Shown: positions 16,681 to 26,084 of the stretch, in pieces
Numbering within the stretch: the stretch's first letter is position 1
Layout: each line of letters begins with the position of its first letter
NCBI GenBank assembly: GCA_024690865.1
Contig: JAILON010000070.1
Location: 1 to 36,639 of the forward strand
Length of the DNA: 36,639 bases
Direction: 5' to 3'
Origin: Treponema sp.
GTDB taxonomy: Bacteria > Spirochaetota > Spirochaetia > Treponematales > Treponemataceae
Notes under the pieces: generated by a model
The model's input: only the letters and a program-made list of their open reading frames with translations
The model's database searches: none
Told to the model about the DNA's origin: nothing
Program-made: the position numbers and the translations under genes

Positions 16681-18633
16681 ATGGGCGATGACTCCATAGA
16701 GGCAAGCAGCCGTTTCCTGGCCAGCACCCTGCACGAAGTCCGGACTCCCATCCAGACGATCATCAGCACCACGGAACTGCTTGACGACACGGCGCTGGAC
16801 AAGGAGCAGACGGAATACGTCCGCCAGATTGAATTCAGTGCAAACGTACTCCTCCAGCTGGCAAACGACGTCCTGGACTTCACGAAGATACGCTCCAAAG
16901 AATTCAAGCTGGAAAGCATTCCCTTCGACATAACGGAACTGACGGAGCATGTCGTTGACCTCATAAGCATAGACGCATTCAGCAAGGGCCTGGAGGTCAT
17001 AACCGACATCGACTATTCCATGCAGCGCAACATCATGGGCGACCCCACCCGCGTCCAGCAGATCCTGCTGAACCTGGTGAAGAACGCCGTAAAGTTCACG
17101 GCAAAAGGCTACATATACGTAAAGCTTTCCATCCAGAACAACAACCTCTTCTTCCAGGTGGTAGACAGCGGAATCGGCGTCTCCACGAAAAACCAGAAGC
17201 TCATCTTCAAAGACTTCTTCCAAGAGGATGCGAGCATAACCCGCAAGTACGGGGGAACGGGGCTGGGACTCACCATAAGCAAGAACCTGGTGGAAGTCAT
17301 GGGAGGAAAGATAGGCATACGGAGCAACCCGTCGGGCGGGTCCAACTTCTGGTTCTCCCTGCCCCTGGTCAAGGCGGACTTCGACCTTGAAAAGACCGTT
17401 CCCGACTTCATCCCCAAGGACGCCAGGATCCTCATAGCCGACCCCAACCGCATGGCCGCGTCGTCGTTCGTAAAGAAACTTCGCTCCCTGGGCATCATGA
17501 ACATAGACACGGCGGAAAACGGCCAGGAGGTTCTGAACAAGCTGACCAACAGCTCGGAAGCAAAGCATCCGTTCGACATGGCCTTCATCAACATGCTCAT
17601 GCCCCGCATAGACGGCTGGAGCATCGCCAGCACCATACGGAAGTCCACCGCCATCACCCCCCTCCGCCTCTACCTGACGGTTGCGGAAGGACAGATGGGC
17701 AAGGACGCGAAGATGAAGATGCTGGACCTCTTTGACGGCTACATCTACAAGCCCATAAAGCGGGAACGGCTGCTCGCGATATTCAACCGTACCGAGTACA
17801 CGGCGGGCGAAATAGAAAGGAACGAAAGGAAGAAGGCCGCCAGGGCCACGGAGGCAGTGATTGCAAAGGGCCTTTCCATCCTCGTGGCGGAAGACCATCC
17901 CGTCAACCGCAAGCTGCTCCACACCTTCCTTGAAAAATACGGGGCCAACGTCTTCCTGGCCGAAAATGGCCAGCAGGCGGTGGAGCGCATTGCCTCCAAC
18001 CCGCAGATCGACATAATCTTCATGGACATATTCATGCCCGTGAAAAGCGGCATCGACGCGACAAAGGAAATCCGCAGCGGCGGCTACAAGGGCATCATAA
18101 TCGCCTGCACGGCAAACGACGATCCCGACGACATAAAGGAATACACCACGATGGGCATAAACGACATACTGATAAAGCCCTACAAGCGCGATTCCGTCAA
18201 GCAGATGCTGGAAAAATGGAACACGGTCCTTCTCATTCCTGAGGCGAAGGATATAGTCAGCCTGGCCGAAATGAACAACGTGGCCTCGGAAATATGGGAC
18301 ATCGCCGACTTCATGAACACGGCCGGCGGAGACCCGGAGCTGGCCCTTTCCATCATGCAGGAATACGAGGACCAGTCGCAGAAGCTGCTGGAAAAGCTCA
18401 AGAAGGAGCTTGCCGAACCGGAAAAGAACTTCAGCCAGCTCAGGTTCGACTCCCACACGCTAAAGGGAAGCAGTGCGGCAGTAAGCGCATACAAGCTTCG
18501 CGACACGGCAAAGGACATGGAGCGGGCCGCGATGGCAAAGGACCTCAAGACATTCGACGACCGCAGGACGGCCTTCGCGCTGGACTTCATCAAGCTCAAA
18601 TCCCTCATAAAGAATTGGAAAAGCTCATTATGA
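16681..18633 (+). CDS. Soluble hybrid histidine kinase (HisKA-HATPase-REC-REC-Hpt)
   Basis: A 650-residue kinase with no transmembrane or sensor domain. It begins almost at the HisKA domain with His18 in TLHEVRTPIQ. The HATPase_c domain follows (N box QQILLNLVKNAVKFT, 126-140; DSGIGVS, 162-168; GGTGLGLTI, 191-199). Receiver 1 (~248-370) has Asn304 where the phosphoacceptor Asp should be. Receiver 2 (~398-515) is complete: E404/D405, D449, K499. A C-terminal Hpt domain carries His592 in DSHTLKGSS. There is no ribosome-binding site; the ATG directly follows the regulator's stop, implying coupling. Signal input must come from a partner protein, perhaps the regulator itself. Confidence 0.93.
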   Translation: MGDDSIEASSRFLASTLHEVRTPIQTIISTTELLDDTALDKEQTEYVRQIEFSANVLLQLANDVLDFTKIRSKEFKLESIPFDITELTEHVVDLISIDAFSKGLEVITDIDYSMQRNIMGDPTRVQQILLNLVKNAVKFTAKGYIYVKLSIQNNNLFFQVVDSGIGVSTKNQKLIFKDFFQEDASITRKYGGTGLGLTISKNLVEVMGGKIGIRSNPSGGSNFWFSLPLVKADFDLEKTVPDFIPKDARILIADPNRMAASSFVKKLRSLGIMNIDTAENGQEVLNKLTNSSEAKHPFDMAFINMLMPRIDGWSIASTIRKSTAITPLRLYLTVAEGQMGKDAKMKMLDLFDGYIYKPIKRERLLAIFNRTEYTAGEIERNERKKAARATEAVIAKGLSILVAEDHPVNRKLLHTFLEKYGANVFLAENGQQAVERIASNPQIDIIFMDIFMPVKSGIDATKEIRSGGYKGIIIACTANDDPDDIKEYTTMGINDILIKPYKRDSVKQMLEKWNTVLLIPEAKDIVSLAEMNNVASEIWDIADFMNTAGGDPELALSIMQEYEDQSQKLLEKLKKELAEPEKNFSQLRFDSHTLKGSSAAVSAYKLRDTAKDMERAAMAKDLKTFDDRRTAFALDFIKLKSLIKNWKSSL

Positions 18634-19502
18634 TAAAGACAAACTACCATACGCATTCGACCTTCTGCGACGGAAAAGAAAGCGCGGAAGCAATGGCCCG
18701 TGCGGCATACGAAAAAGGCTTTGAAATACTGGGCTTCAGCTCCCATGCCATGTTCCCCTTCAGCGACTCATGGCACATCCACATCACCCCCGGCGGATAC
18801 GAGGCATACGTGGGCGAGATAAAGCGCCTGAAGGAAGAATACCGGGGCCGTCTTACGATACTGACGGGCTTCGAGGCGGACTACATTCCGGGGCTCACCA
18901 AGCCCGACAGTGACGACGGGGAATGCTACGCCCGATTCACCCCCGACTTCCTCATCGGCTCGGTACATTTCGTGCTGGGCGATGGAGGCTACTATGAGGC
19001 GGACGGCCCCGCAAAAGAAACTCGGGAACGCATACAGAAATACTTTGGCGGAGACGTGCGAAAGGCAGTCGCATCCTACTTCGAGGCCGAACGGCAGATG
19101 CTCAGGACGAGTCACTTTACGATTCTGGGCCACCCCGACGTAATCCGCAAGCAGAACAGAAGCAGCGGCGGAACAGGCCCCCTTTTCAACGAGGAGGAAG
19201 GCTGGTACATGGAGGAGCTGGAAAAAACGGCGGAAGCCATCGCCGCATCCGGCGTCATCGTGGAAATAAACACGGGCGGCATGGCGCGGGGCTACATGGA
19301 CAGCCCCTTTCCTTCCCCCGCATTCCTGCGCCTGCTGCACGACAGGAAGGTTCCCGTCACGATAAACTCCGACGCGCACCGGAGCGAGCACCTCGACTTC
19401 GCCTTTGACCAGGCGGTACAACTGGCGGTAGAGGCAGGCTACACCGAGCTCGCCTACCTGGACGGCGACGGGGTGAAGTTCCAAGAAATCAGCCGCAGTT
19501 GA
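18630..19502 (+). CDS. PHP-domain histidinol-phosphatase-like phosphoesterase
   Basis: A 290-residue metal-dependent phosphoesterase of the PHP family, closest in layout to HisJ/HisK histidinol phosphatases. Visible motifs are [11 protein letters not shown] (metal His7 and His9), [29 protein letters not shown] and the C-terminal INSDAHR. The ATG at 18630 overlaps the kinase stop (ATGA), so it is cotranscribed with the signalling genes. No other his gene is nearby. The physiological substrate could be histidinol phosphate or another small phosphoester. It ends convergently with the ABC ATPase gene (14-nt overlap). Confidence 0.85.
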   Translation: MIKTNYHTHSTFCDGKESAEAMARAAYEKGFEILGFSSHAMFPFSDSWHIHITPGGYEAYVGEIKRLKEEYRGRLTILTGFEADYIPGLTKPDSDDGECYARFTPDFLIGSVHFVLGDGGYYEADGPAKETRERIQKYFGGDVRKAVASYFEAERQMLRTSHFTILGHPDVIRKQNRSSGGTGPLFNEEEGWYMEELEKTAEAIAASGVIVEINTGGMARGYMDSPFPSPAFLRLLHDRKVPVTINSDAHRSEHLDFAFDQAVQLAVEAGYTELAYLDGDGVKFQEISRS

Positions 19503-20256
19503 AGCGCCGCAGGAAGGACTTGGTGCGCTCCTCGCGGGGACTGTTTATCACCTCGTCGGGCCGCCCCTGCTCCACGATGACGCCTCCGTCCATGAAGATT
19601 ATGGAATCGCTCGTGTCGCGGGCAAAGGCCATCTCATGGGTAACGACGACCATCGTCATCTTCTCCTGCGCCAGTTCCCTGATGACCGCAAGGATTTCGC
19701 CCGTCAGCTCCGGATCCAGCGCGCTGGTCGGCTCATCGAACAGCAGGACCTCCGGCCGCATCGCAAGGGCACGGGCAATGCTGACCCGCTGCTGCTGGCC
19801 ACCCGAAAGCTGGCAGGGATAGGCGGAAGCCTTGCCTTCCAGCCCCATCTTCTTCAACAGCTCCATGGCAACGGACTCCGCCTCGTCCCGCCCCCGGCCC
19901 AGCACGACGCGCTGGGCCTCCGTTATGTTGCGCAGCACTGAAAAATGTGGGAAGAGGTTGAAATTCTGGAATACCAACCCGAGGCGGAGGGCAATCGCCC
20001 TGAGCCGCTCCTTGGAAGCGTACACGCCGTTGCGAACCATATCCTCGCCCGAAACGCAGATGATGCCCCCGTCCACCTTCTCCAGCTGGCAGATGCAGCG
20101 CAGGAGGGTAGACTTGCCGGAACCGGACGGCCCTATTATCCCCAGCACCTCCCCCTTACGGACGGAAAAAGAGATGTCGCACAGCACATCCAGCGTCTGG
20201 AAGCTTTTTTTTACATGGGAAAGGGTTATGACCGAATCATCAGCTGTAGTAGCCAA
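19489..20256 (-). CDS. Polar amino-acid ABC transporter ATP-binding protein
   Basis: A 255-residue ATPase of the GlnQ/ArtP type. Walker A is [14 protein letters not shown], the Q loop lies near [11 protein letters not shown], the signature is [16 protein letters not shown], and Walker B is [13 protein letters not shown], followed by [10 protein letters not shown] place the start at TTG 20256 ([12 protein letters not shown]), because GGAGG lies 6 nt upstream inside the permease gene; the open frame extends seven codons further to another TTG without a ribosome-binding site. It overlaps the permease by 17 nt. It is third in a binding protein-permease-ATPase operon that imports an amino acid. 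Confidence 0.93.
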   Translation of the reverse strand: MATTADDSVITLSHVKKSFQTLDVLCDISFSVRKGEVLGIIGPSGSGKSTLLRCICQLEKVDGGIICVSGEDMVRNGVYASKERLRAIALRLGLVFQNFNLFPHFSVLRNITEAQRVVLGRGRDEAESVAMELLKKMGLEGKASAYPCQLSGGQQQRVSIARALAMRPEVLLFDEPTSALDPELTGEILAVIRELAQEKMTMVVVTHEMAFARDTSDSIIFMDGGVIVEQGRPDEVINSPREERTKSFLRRFNCG

Positions 20257-20911
20257 GGCGGGCCTCCGCAAAATCAAAAAACTTGGACACCCCCCAGTTC
20301 ATCATAAAATAGAAGACTCCTGCTATGAAGAGGGGCATGACGGAAACAAGGCGGCCGCTCTGGGTCTGGGCGACATGGAACAGCTCGCCAACCCCCAGGA
20401 CCTGCACCAAGGCGGTATCCTTGACAAGGGTAATCACCTCGTTGCCCATTGCGGGGAGGATCTTCTTGACGACCTGGGGAAGGATGACGCGGACGAAAGT
20501 CTGGACCTTCGTAAAGCCCAGTACCTTGGCGGCTTCGTACTGGCCCCTCGCTATGGACTGTATACCGCCGCGATAGATTTCCGCAAAGTATGCGGCATAG
20601 TTTATGACCATGGCGACTATGGCCGCCGTAAAGCGCCCCATGCCCACATGGAAGAGGGTCGGCGGAGCGAAGTAGACGAAAATCAGCTGGAGCATGAGGG
20701 GCGTGCCGCGTATGACCAGCATGAAAGCATTGGTCAGTTTTGAAACAACGGCCAGTCGGGACATACGTCCCGCCGTAACCAGCAGGGCCAGCGGCAGGGC
20801 AAACAGGAGGGTCAGGAAAAAGACCTCCAGGCTGACCCCGCTGCTGCGGAGCATGGCGACGAGCAGCCGGTCCAGCCTGATCCGCTGGAAATAGGCGGAA
20901 AGCGCAGACAA
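20240..20911 (-). CDS. Polar amino-acid ABC transporter permease
   Basis: A 223-residue HisM-type inner-membrane permease with about five helices. It has the family motif [14 protein letters not shown] and the EAA loop [24 protein letters not shown]. The start is TTG at 20911, 3 nt after the binding-protein stop, with AGGGA about 8 nt upstream. There is one permease gene, so it probably forms a homodimer. The substrate is not identifiable beyond polar amino acid. Confidence 0.93.
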   Translation of the reverse strand: MSALSAYFQRIRLDRLLVAMLRSSGVSLEVFFLTLLFALPLALLVTAGRMSRLAVVSKLTNAFMLVIRGTPLMLQLIFVYFAPPTLFHVGMGRFTAAIVAMVINYAAYFAEIYRGGIQSIARGQYEAAKVLGFTKVQTFVRVILPQVVKKILPAMGNEVITLVKDTALVQVLGVGELFHVAQTQSGRLVSVMPLFIAGVFYFMMNWGVSKFFDFAEARLGYYS

Positions 20912-20914
20912 AAC

Positions 20915-21688
20915 TCAGTTCCCTATCACAGAAAGGTTGGTTCCAAACCACTTCTCGCTTATGCGGCCGACGGTACCGTCTTTTTCCATCGCCTCAAGGG
21001 TGGACTGCACCAGGTCACGGAGGGCGGTGTCGGACTTGCGGAAGGCGATTCCGTATTCCTCGTAGGCCAACCCCTCGTCAAGGACGGCGAAAGGCTTTCC
21101 GGTCTGCTTGATGCTGTAGTTTGCCACAACCTGGTCCATTACGACCGCGTCTATATTGCCCAACTCAAGGTCGTTCAGGGCAGTTATGTTCTCCTTGAAT
21201 TCGACCATGTTCTTCAGGGTCGACTTGAAGTCCGGCCTGCCCTCTATGGCATCCTGGGCAGAAGATCCGGCCTGAACCCCGACAACCTTGTCCCACAGGT
21301 CCGAAAGGCTCTTGATTCCGCTGTCGGCGCGGACAACCACCACCTGGGCGTTGTTCAAGTAGGGCTTGGTAAAGGCCATGGCTGCCTTGCGCTCTTCCGT
21401 CATGGTAAAGCCGTTCCAGATGCAGTCGATCTTGCCGGTGTTCAGCTCCTGCTCCTTCGCAGACCAGTCGATGGGTTGGCACTCCAAGGTCTTTCCGATC
21501 CGCTTGCACACCTCGCGGGCCAGGTCTATGTCGTAGCCGACGACCTCGTTGTTCTCATCCCGGAACCCCAGCGGAGGGAAGGAATCATCAAGCCCCAGGA
21601 TGAATTTCTTGGAATCCTTCTTGCCGGAACACGACAGGATGGAAAACGAAAGCACAGCCATCAAAATACACAGACAAATCTTTTTCAT
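20915..21688 (-). CDS. Amino-acid-binding lipoprotein of the ABC importer (family 3)
   Basis: A 257-residue substrate-binding lipoprotein. It has a lipoprotein signal (MKKICLCILMAVLSFSILSC, lipid Cys at 20) and a family-3 fold: DSFPPLGFRDENNEVVGYDIDLA near the front, WNGFTMTEERKAAMAFTKPY in the middle and VMDQVVANY later. An in-frame ATG six codons upstream (21706) has AGGG only 3 nt away. I prefer 21688 because the signal peptide begins there, but the choice is open. It is first in the operon. Downstream genes supply the permease and ATPase. Confidence 0.92.
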   Translation of the reverse strand: MKKICLCILMAVLSFSILSCSGKKDSKKFILGLDDSFPPLGFRDENNEVVGYDIDLAREVCKRIGKTLECQPIDWSAKEQELNTGKIDCIWNGFTMTEERKAAMAFTKPYLNNAQVVVVRADSGIKSLSDLWDKVVGVQAGSSAQDAIEGRPDFKSTLKNMVEFKENITALNDLELGNIDAVVMDQVVANYSIKQTGKPFAVLDEGLAYEEYGIAFRKSDTALRDLVQSTLEAMEKDGTVGRISEKWFGTNLSVIGN

Positions 21689-21773
21689 AGAAGCAGTATG
21701 CCACATTTGCCCTATTTAGGCTAGCCCCGGACGATTCAGAAAGACAGCCTCAAAAAGGGCCGGTTCAACTAGG

Positions 21774-21785
21774 CAGGCGCGCCTG
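21774..21785. repeat. 12-bp GC palindrome in the divergent intergenic region
   Basis: CAGGCGCGCCTG is perfectly self-complementary and lies midway between the divergent binding-protein and threonine-synthase-like genes (21689-21890). It could be an operator or chance; nothing else in the gap is clear apart from the promoter at 21853-21881. Confidence 0.3.
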
Positions 21786-21852
21786 GAGGGCCCTGCTGCA
21801 GCACACGGGACAAACTCTTTGCAAGCGGCTCTGTTGAACTTCCTCGACGCAC

Positions 21853-21881
21853 TGGAACAAGAGGGCAATTTGTGATATAGT
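21853..21881 (+). promoter_or_regulatory. Extended -10 promoter of the threonine synthase homologue
   Basis: TGGAAC (21853-21858), 17 bp, then TGA-TATAGT (21873-21881), an extended -10. The ATG at 21891 is only 10 nt after the -10, so the leader is at most a few nucleotides. Confidence 0.55.
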
Positions 21882-21890
21882 TGGGGCACA

Positions 21891-23219
21891 ATGCAGTTTG
21901 TAAGCACGAGAGACAGCAGCAACATAGTTGGCTTCAAGAGCGCCATCCTGGACAGCCTTCCCAAGGATGGAGGCCTGTATGTCCCCTACAAGCCGGAGGA
22001 CCTGCGCAAGTGGATTTTGTATGCGGACGAGACGACCTCCTTCGCGAACCTTGCAGGAACACTGACCTCCGCCTTGATCAACACCGAATTCAGCCCCATA
22101 ATCTGCGAGGCCATCGCCACCAGGGCCTTCAACTTCGAGCCGGCGGTACGGCAGCTGGACGACAAGCTGTTCATAATGGAACTGGACCACGGCCCCACCG
22201 GAAGCTTCCGCGACTTTGGAGTTTCCTACCTTATATCCGCCATGGAAACACTCCTCCAGATGGAGGAAGAGAAGGCCATCCTGTTGGCCACCAGCTCAGG
22301 AGAGCTGGGAGCCTGCCTTGCACATGCGACAAGGGGCAAGGAACTGGTCAAGACAATACTCCTGGCCCCCAAGGGAAAGCTGCGGGGCATACGGGAAAGC
22401 GACTTCGTATGGAACGGAGGCGGGATCTACCCGATCGAAGTTGACGGCAGCCTGCAGGACTGCAAGGACATCGTGCGGAAAATCTTTGCCGACCGCGAAC
22501 GGGTGGAAAAGTACCATCTGACCGTCGCGAACACGGCAAACATCGGCCGCCTCCTGCCCCAGGCATTCTTCTACACATTCGCCTTTTCACGGATAAAGAA
22601 GCTGGTTCCCGGCGACATCTTCTACGCAATGCCGGCGGGCAACTACGGCAACATCGTCTCCGGACTGCTCAGCTGGCAGCTTTCGCTCCCCGTCAACGGC
22701 TTCATCCTGCCTTCCACGGAAAACCTGAGGACTGACGCACGCGGCAATGCCATCGTGATGGACAGCATGGTTCCGCTGGACAAACGGACTCCGGTCGATC
22801 CGTCCGACCCCTCCAACCTGGAGCGGCTGGAAAACACCTTCAAGCTGAGCGCCCTCATGATGAGGAATTTCGTCTACCCGGCAGACGTGACCAAGAAAGG
22901 CACGGAAGACGCCTGCAGGGAACTGTTCGTCAAATACAAGGTCTTCGCAGACCGGCAGACGAGCGCCGCCTACGGGGCGGCCTGCATGCGGCGGGAAATA
23001 GTGGAAAACGACGACGGAACGGTGGTGCTCATAGCGAGGGAATCGCCCAGCCTGGACGGAGACTTCATAAAGCGCAACATAGGGGAGCTTCCGCCAACGC
23101 CGGATTCCATAAAGGAAGCCTTCGCCCCAACGACCATCGACAGGCCGGCCATAGACAGGACCGACAGCGAAAGCGTCCTGTCCGTGATAAATTCCCTGAA
23201 CCTAAGGAGGATATTCTAA
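21891..23219 (+). CDS. Threonine synthase homologue lacking the PLP lysine
   Basis: A 442-residue fold-type II PLP-enzyme relative that aligns along its length with ThrC: N-terminal FVSTRDSSNIVGF and DGGLYVP, central HGPTGSFRDFG, ATSSGELGACLAHA, MPAGNYGNIVSGLL, PSNLERL. In ThrC the PLP Schiff-base lysine lies in HGPTxAFKDFG; here that residue is Arg107 (codon CGC at 22209-22211). The usual ATSGDTG phosphate-contact loop is also changed to ATSSGELG. The reading frame is intact and the gene has a good promoter, so it is not an obvious pseudogene. It could have lost catalysis or gained another role. The next gene starts 1 nt after its stop. Confidence 0.85.
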   Translation: MQFVSTRDSSNIVGFKSAILDSLPKDGGLYVPYKPEDLRKWILYADETTSFANLAGTLTSALINTEFSPIICEAIATRAFNFEPAVRQLDDKLFIMELDHGPTGSFRDFGVSYLISAMETLLQMEEEKAILLATSSGELGACLAHATRGKELVKTILLAPKGKLRGIRESDFVWNGGGIYPIEVDGSLQDCKDIVRKIFADRERVEKYHLTVANTANIGRLLPQAFFYTFAFSRIKKLVPGDIFYAMPAGNYGNIVSGLLSWQLSLPVNGFILPSTENLRTDARGNAIVMDSMVPLDKRTPVDPSDPSNLERLENTFKLSALMMRNFVYPADVTKKGTEDACRELFVKYKVFADRQTSAAYGAACMRREIVENDDGTVVLIARESPSLDGDFIKRNIGELPPTPDSIKEAFAPTTIDRPAIDRTDSESVLSVINSLNLRRIF

Positions 23220-23220
23220 T

Positions 23221-24609
23221 ATGAAGCGAAGCTACCGCATCCTGTCCATTCTCCCGCTGCTCACACTCATTGCACCCCCTGCCCTGCACGCCCTCGACTT
23301 GGAATTCTCTGCAACTCTGGAAGAAAAGGCCGCCTTCGCCCTCCCCAACTATGCCGACAACGACTGGGAAGACTGGGACGGAAACCTCCTGCAGGGCGAC
23401 ACCAGCGCGGAATTCAAGCTGGATGCCTCGCAAGGGAACCATTCGGCGTTCCTGGACTGCGCCCTGCTCTTCGACGCCCTGGGGGCCGGCAGCTCAGGAT
23501 TGGCCCTGGACAACAAGCAGGACGAAAAGAACTTCTTCTTCAAGTTCAAGGAAGGATGGTACGACTACAATGGCGGATTCTGGTCGCTCCGCGTAGGAAG
23601 GCAGATTACAGCCTGGGGCGCGGCAGACGGCCTGCAGGTCGCCGACATACTGTGCCCCAAGGACATGACCCGGTTGATGGCCTCCGACTACTCGGACAGC
23701 CGGATGGGAATAGACGCGGTGCGGCTTTCCTACAACGGAACCATACTGAGTGCGGATGCATACTGGATTCCCATCTTCAAACCCAGCTGCCTTCCGCTCG
23801 AAAAGAAGAATCCCCTGAGGCAGCTGCTGGTTCCGTCCTACGTCAAGACGGAGCTCGCAGGAAGCACGGTCGTCGTGGGCATACAGGATTTCACCGAGGA
23901 CGATATAAGCAAACCGGAAACGAACCTGAGGAACGGCGAATATGCAGCACGGCTTTCCGCCTACACGCCCTTTGCAGATTTTTCCCTCTACGGATTCTGG
24001 GGCTGGGACGACGAGCCGGTGACCAGCTACTATCTGGAAAAGACGAACCGCTACGGGCAGCCCGTGGAAATCTCGCTCACCGGCGAATACAAGCGGATGG
24101 GAATGGTAGGGGCAGACACCTCCATACCCATCGGGCCTCTCGTCGCACGCGCTGAAGCCGCATTCTTCCCCGGACGTTTCTTTTCCACCAATGCCGCAGG
24201 CCAGCTGATCGCCGGAAAAGATGCCTACGTACAGATGAGCGAGATTACCTTCCTGGCGGGACTGGACCTTGTGGCAGGAAGCTGGACCGTAACAGGACAG
24301 TACTACGGGGATGCCGTCATGGACAAAAAGGACTACGTGGACCGGGAAGACTACTCCCATCAGGCAACGCTGAGCATATCCAAGACCTTCATGGGCGGCA
24401 ACCTGGAACTGGGACTTGCCGGCATGGTAGAATTCAACGACCTCTCCTTCGTCATCCAGCCGTCGATCAGCTATGCCGCAACCGACCAGCTGTCGTTCAA
24501 GCTGGGGGCAAATTTCTTCCGCCCCGGACCCGACGAAGACGAGCCGGGAACATACGGACGCTATGAAGATTTGAGCTGCGTCACGCTCGGAGCAAAATTC
24601 TCGTTCTAG
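23221..24609 (+). CDS. Outer-membrane beta-barrel protein
   Basis: A 462-residue exported protein. The signal peptide (MKRSYRILSILPLLTLIAPP, then ALHALD) is followed by alternating amphipathic strands rich in Tyr/Trp/Phe and a C-terminal Phe (LGAKFSF), as expected for Bam-inserted barrels. One motif reads SLRVGRQITAWGAADG, followed by LQVADILCPKD, which resembles DUF1302- or porin-like proteins. AAGGAGG sits 10 nt before the ATG, inside the end of the threonine-synthase-like gene, so the two are cotranscribed. The ligand is unknown. A large hairpin follows at 24627-24665. Confidence 0.75.
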   Translation: MKRSYRILSILPLLTLIAPPALHALDLEFSATLEEKAAFALPNYADNDWEDWDGNLLQGDTSAEFKLDASQGNHSAFLDCALLFDALGAGSSGLALDNKQDEKNFFFKFKEGWYDYNGGFWSLRVGRQITAWGAADGLQVADILCPKDMTRLMASDYSDSRMGIDAVRLSYNGTILSADAYWIPIFKPSCLPLEKKNPLRQLLVPSYVKTELAGSTVVVGIQDFTEDDISKPETNLRNGEYAARLSAYTPFADFSLYGFWGWDDEPVTSYYLEKTNRYGQPVEISLTGEYKRMGMVGADTSIPIGPLVARAEAAFFPGRFFSTNAAGQLIAGKDAYVQMSEITFLAGLDLVAGSWTVTGQYYGDAVMDKKDYVDREDYSHQATLSISKTFMGGNLELGLAGMVEFNDLSFVIQPSISYAATDQLSFKLGANFFRPGPDEDEPGTYGRYEDLSCVTLGAKFSF

Positions 24610-24626
24610 TCAATTTCAACACGCAT

Positions 24627-24665
24627 GCTGGGGAGCCTTGATTCTTGTATCAATCAAGCCCCAGC
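24627..24665. terminator. Long hairpin between convergent genes
   Basis: GCTGGGG-AGC-CTTGATT pairs with AATCAAG-CCCCAGC around an 8-nt loop: 14 bp with a 3-nt bulge. Neither side has a U tract, so intrinsic termination is uncertain. It may act as an mRNA 3'-end stabiliser for either gene. Confidence 0.5.
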
Positions 24666-24677
24666 AGAATTGTAGCT

Positions 24678-26084
24678 TTATATATTTATGGCAGATTCTG
24701 GAGACCGAGTTCTCCAGACTGCCGAACGAACCGCACCGCAGATACTCAGCACGGCACTGGCTACGATTACCCAGAACAAATCGGGAACGTATGACTTCAC
24801 CACCCACAGCGGAGTATCAAAAAACAGCTTCGTGAAGGTCAGGAGCAGGAGCGGCCAGGCAATATATGCGGCAAACATCAGGACAAGACGTTTTGCCCGC
24901 CAGGGACGCACAGGCTTCACCGGCCTGAGCAGGATGAGCAGCGACAGCGCGAGCATCAGCAGGTAGACTGCATCCAGCGCGAGGTGAATCAGGGGGTATA
25001 TGGCATGGCTCACGTTCTTTGTCGGGCGGCCATAGATAATGGAAAGCAAATCCCAGAACGCATTGTTCATCAGGACGTTCATACCGAACTCGTCATTCCC
25101 GTTTATCATGAACGAGACTGCCAGTCCCTCCTGCGGCAGGATAAACATATAGCTGATGTAGTTTTCTACCTGCCCGCCGTGAAAGATGAGTTCTGCGCCA
25201 TTGGCTAGCATGCGGTTCCAGCCCATGCCGTAGCGCGCGGTCTCCTTCCGGTCAATCGGCACGTTGTCATACCACATGAACCGTATGCTCTCCCCGCTGA
25301 TGATTTGCTTTCCGTCTCCTGCACGTCCGCCGTTCAGGTACATCCGCAGGTATTCCTGCATGTCTGCCGGAGTCGTCGCAATGAAACCGGCCGGTTCATG
25401 GAACCATGATTTAGCAGTTGGGTAATCCGCATCGCCTTTTACAAAGAGACCGAACAGGTTGCGGTTGCCGGGCAAGAGCGTTCCCGCAGTTCTGACGGAA
25501 TCTGCGGAGGCGCAGGACTTGCCCATCCCCAGCGGCGCAAAGACGTTGCTGCGGATATATTCGGCATACGCCATGCCCGATGCCGATTCCACAATTTTAC
25601 CGAGCAGGTCATAATTGATGTTTGCGTACTCATACCTTCCGTAGCTTTCCGTCAGTTTGACATCCGTAAGCTTCATGTGCGAGTCAAAGCCGCTCGTCTG
25701 ATTCAGCAAGTCGCGGACGGTGACCTGTTTGGAAAAACGATAGCCGTCAAGATACCTCGTGATGTCATCATCAAGACGCACCGCGCCTTTTTCTACCAGC
25801 TGCATAATGCACAGGGCCGTGAAGGACTTGCTTTCCGAACCGATAAAGAACTGACAGTTCATGTCCTTGCACTGCCCGTAGCTGTTCGCGAAAATCGTCT
25901 TGTCCGCATCGGTGATGAAAAACGCCATGCCCGGAATATGATAGGCCTTGTTCACCTCGGCAAGGTAGTCGTCAATTCTCTTGACATCGAGGCTTGCGGA
26001 TGCCCCCTGCGAAAAAGCGGCGGCGGTACAAAACAACGAAAGAATTGCGGCAGTCAGACCTGCCATCGTGCGCCTACTTTTCAT
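24678..26084 (-). CDS. Class C beta-lactamase-like serine hydrolase with C-terminal membrane domain
   Basis: A 468-residue S12-family penicillin-binding protein/esterase. The signal peptide is MKSRRTMAGLTAAILSLF followed by CTAAAFS. Catalytic motifs are S83-E-S-K86 (SxxK), YAN in YEYANINYDLLG, and HGGQVENY in place of KTG. The last ~120 residues hold three hydrophobic helices, which would anchor the hydrolase on the outer face of the inner membrane. I chose the ATG at 26084, which overlaps the upstream stop (ATGA) and has GGAG 9 nt before it; an ATG five codons earlier lacks a ribosome-binding site. Likely a D-aminopeptidase, esterase or carboxypeptidase; beta-lactam resistance is not implied. 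Confidence 0.88.
   Translation of the reverse strand: MKSRRTMAGLTAAILSLFCTAAAFSQGASASLDVKRIDDYLAEVNKAYHIPGMAFFITDADKTIFANSYGQCKDMNCQFFIGSESKSFTALCIMQLVEKGAVRLDDDITRYLDGYRFSKQVTVRDLLNQTSGFDSHMKLTDVKLTESYGRYEYANINYDLLGKIVESASGMAYAEYIRSNVFAPLGMGKSCASADSVRTAGTLLPGNRNLFGLFVKGDADYPTAKSWFHEPAGFIATTPADMQEYLRMYLNGGRAGDGKQIISGESIRFMWYDNVPIDRKETARYGMGWNRMLANGAELIFHGGQVENYISYMFILPQEGLAVSFMINGNDEFGMNVLMNNAFWDLLSIIYGRPTKNVSHAIYPLIHLALDAVYLLMLALSLLILLRPVKPVRPWRAKRLVLMFAAYIAWPLLLLTFTKLFFDTPLWVVKSYVPDLFWVIVASAVLSICGAVRSAVWRTRSPESAINI

Noticed and set aside
16582..18456. A 624-codon open frame on the minus strand
   Set aside because: It lies opposite the hybrid kinase, whose domains and motifs are unmistakable. 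Its translation has no recognisable motif. High GC in third positions makes long antisense frames common in this window.
24696..24718. TCTGGAGA/TCTCCAGA hairpin as a second terminator
   Set aside because: It lies inside the last codons of the serine hydrolase gene and has no U tract.
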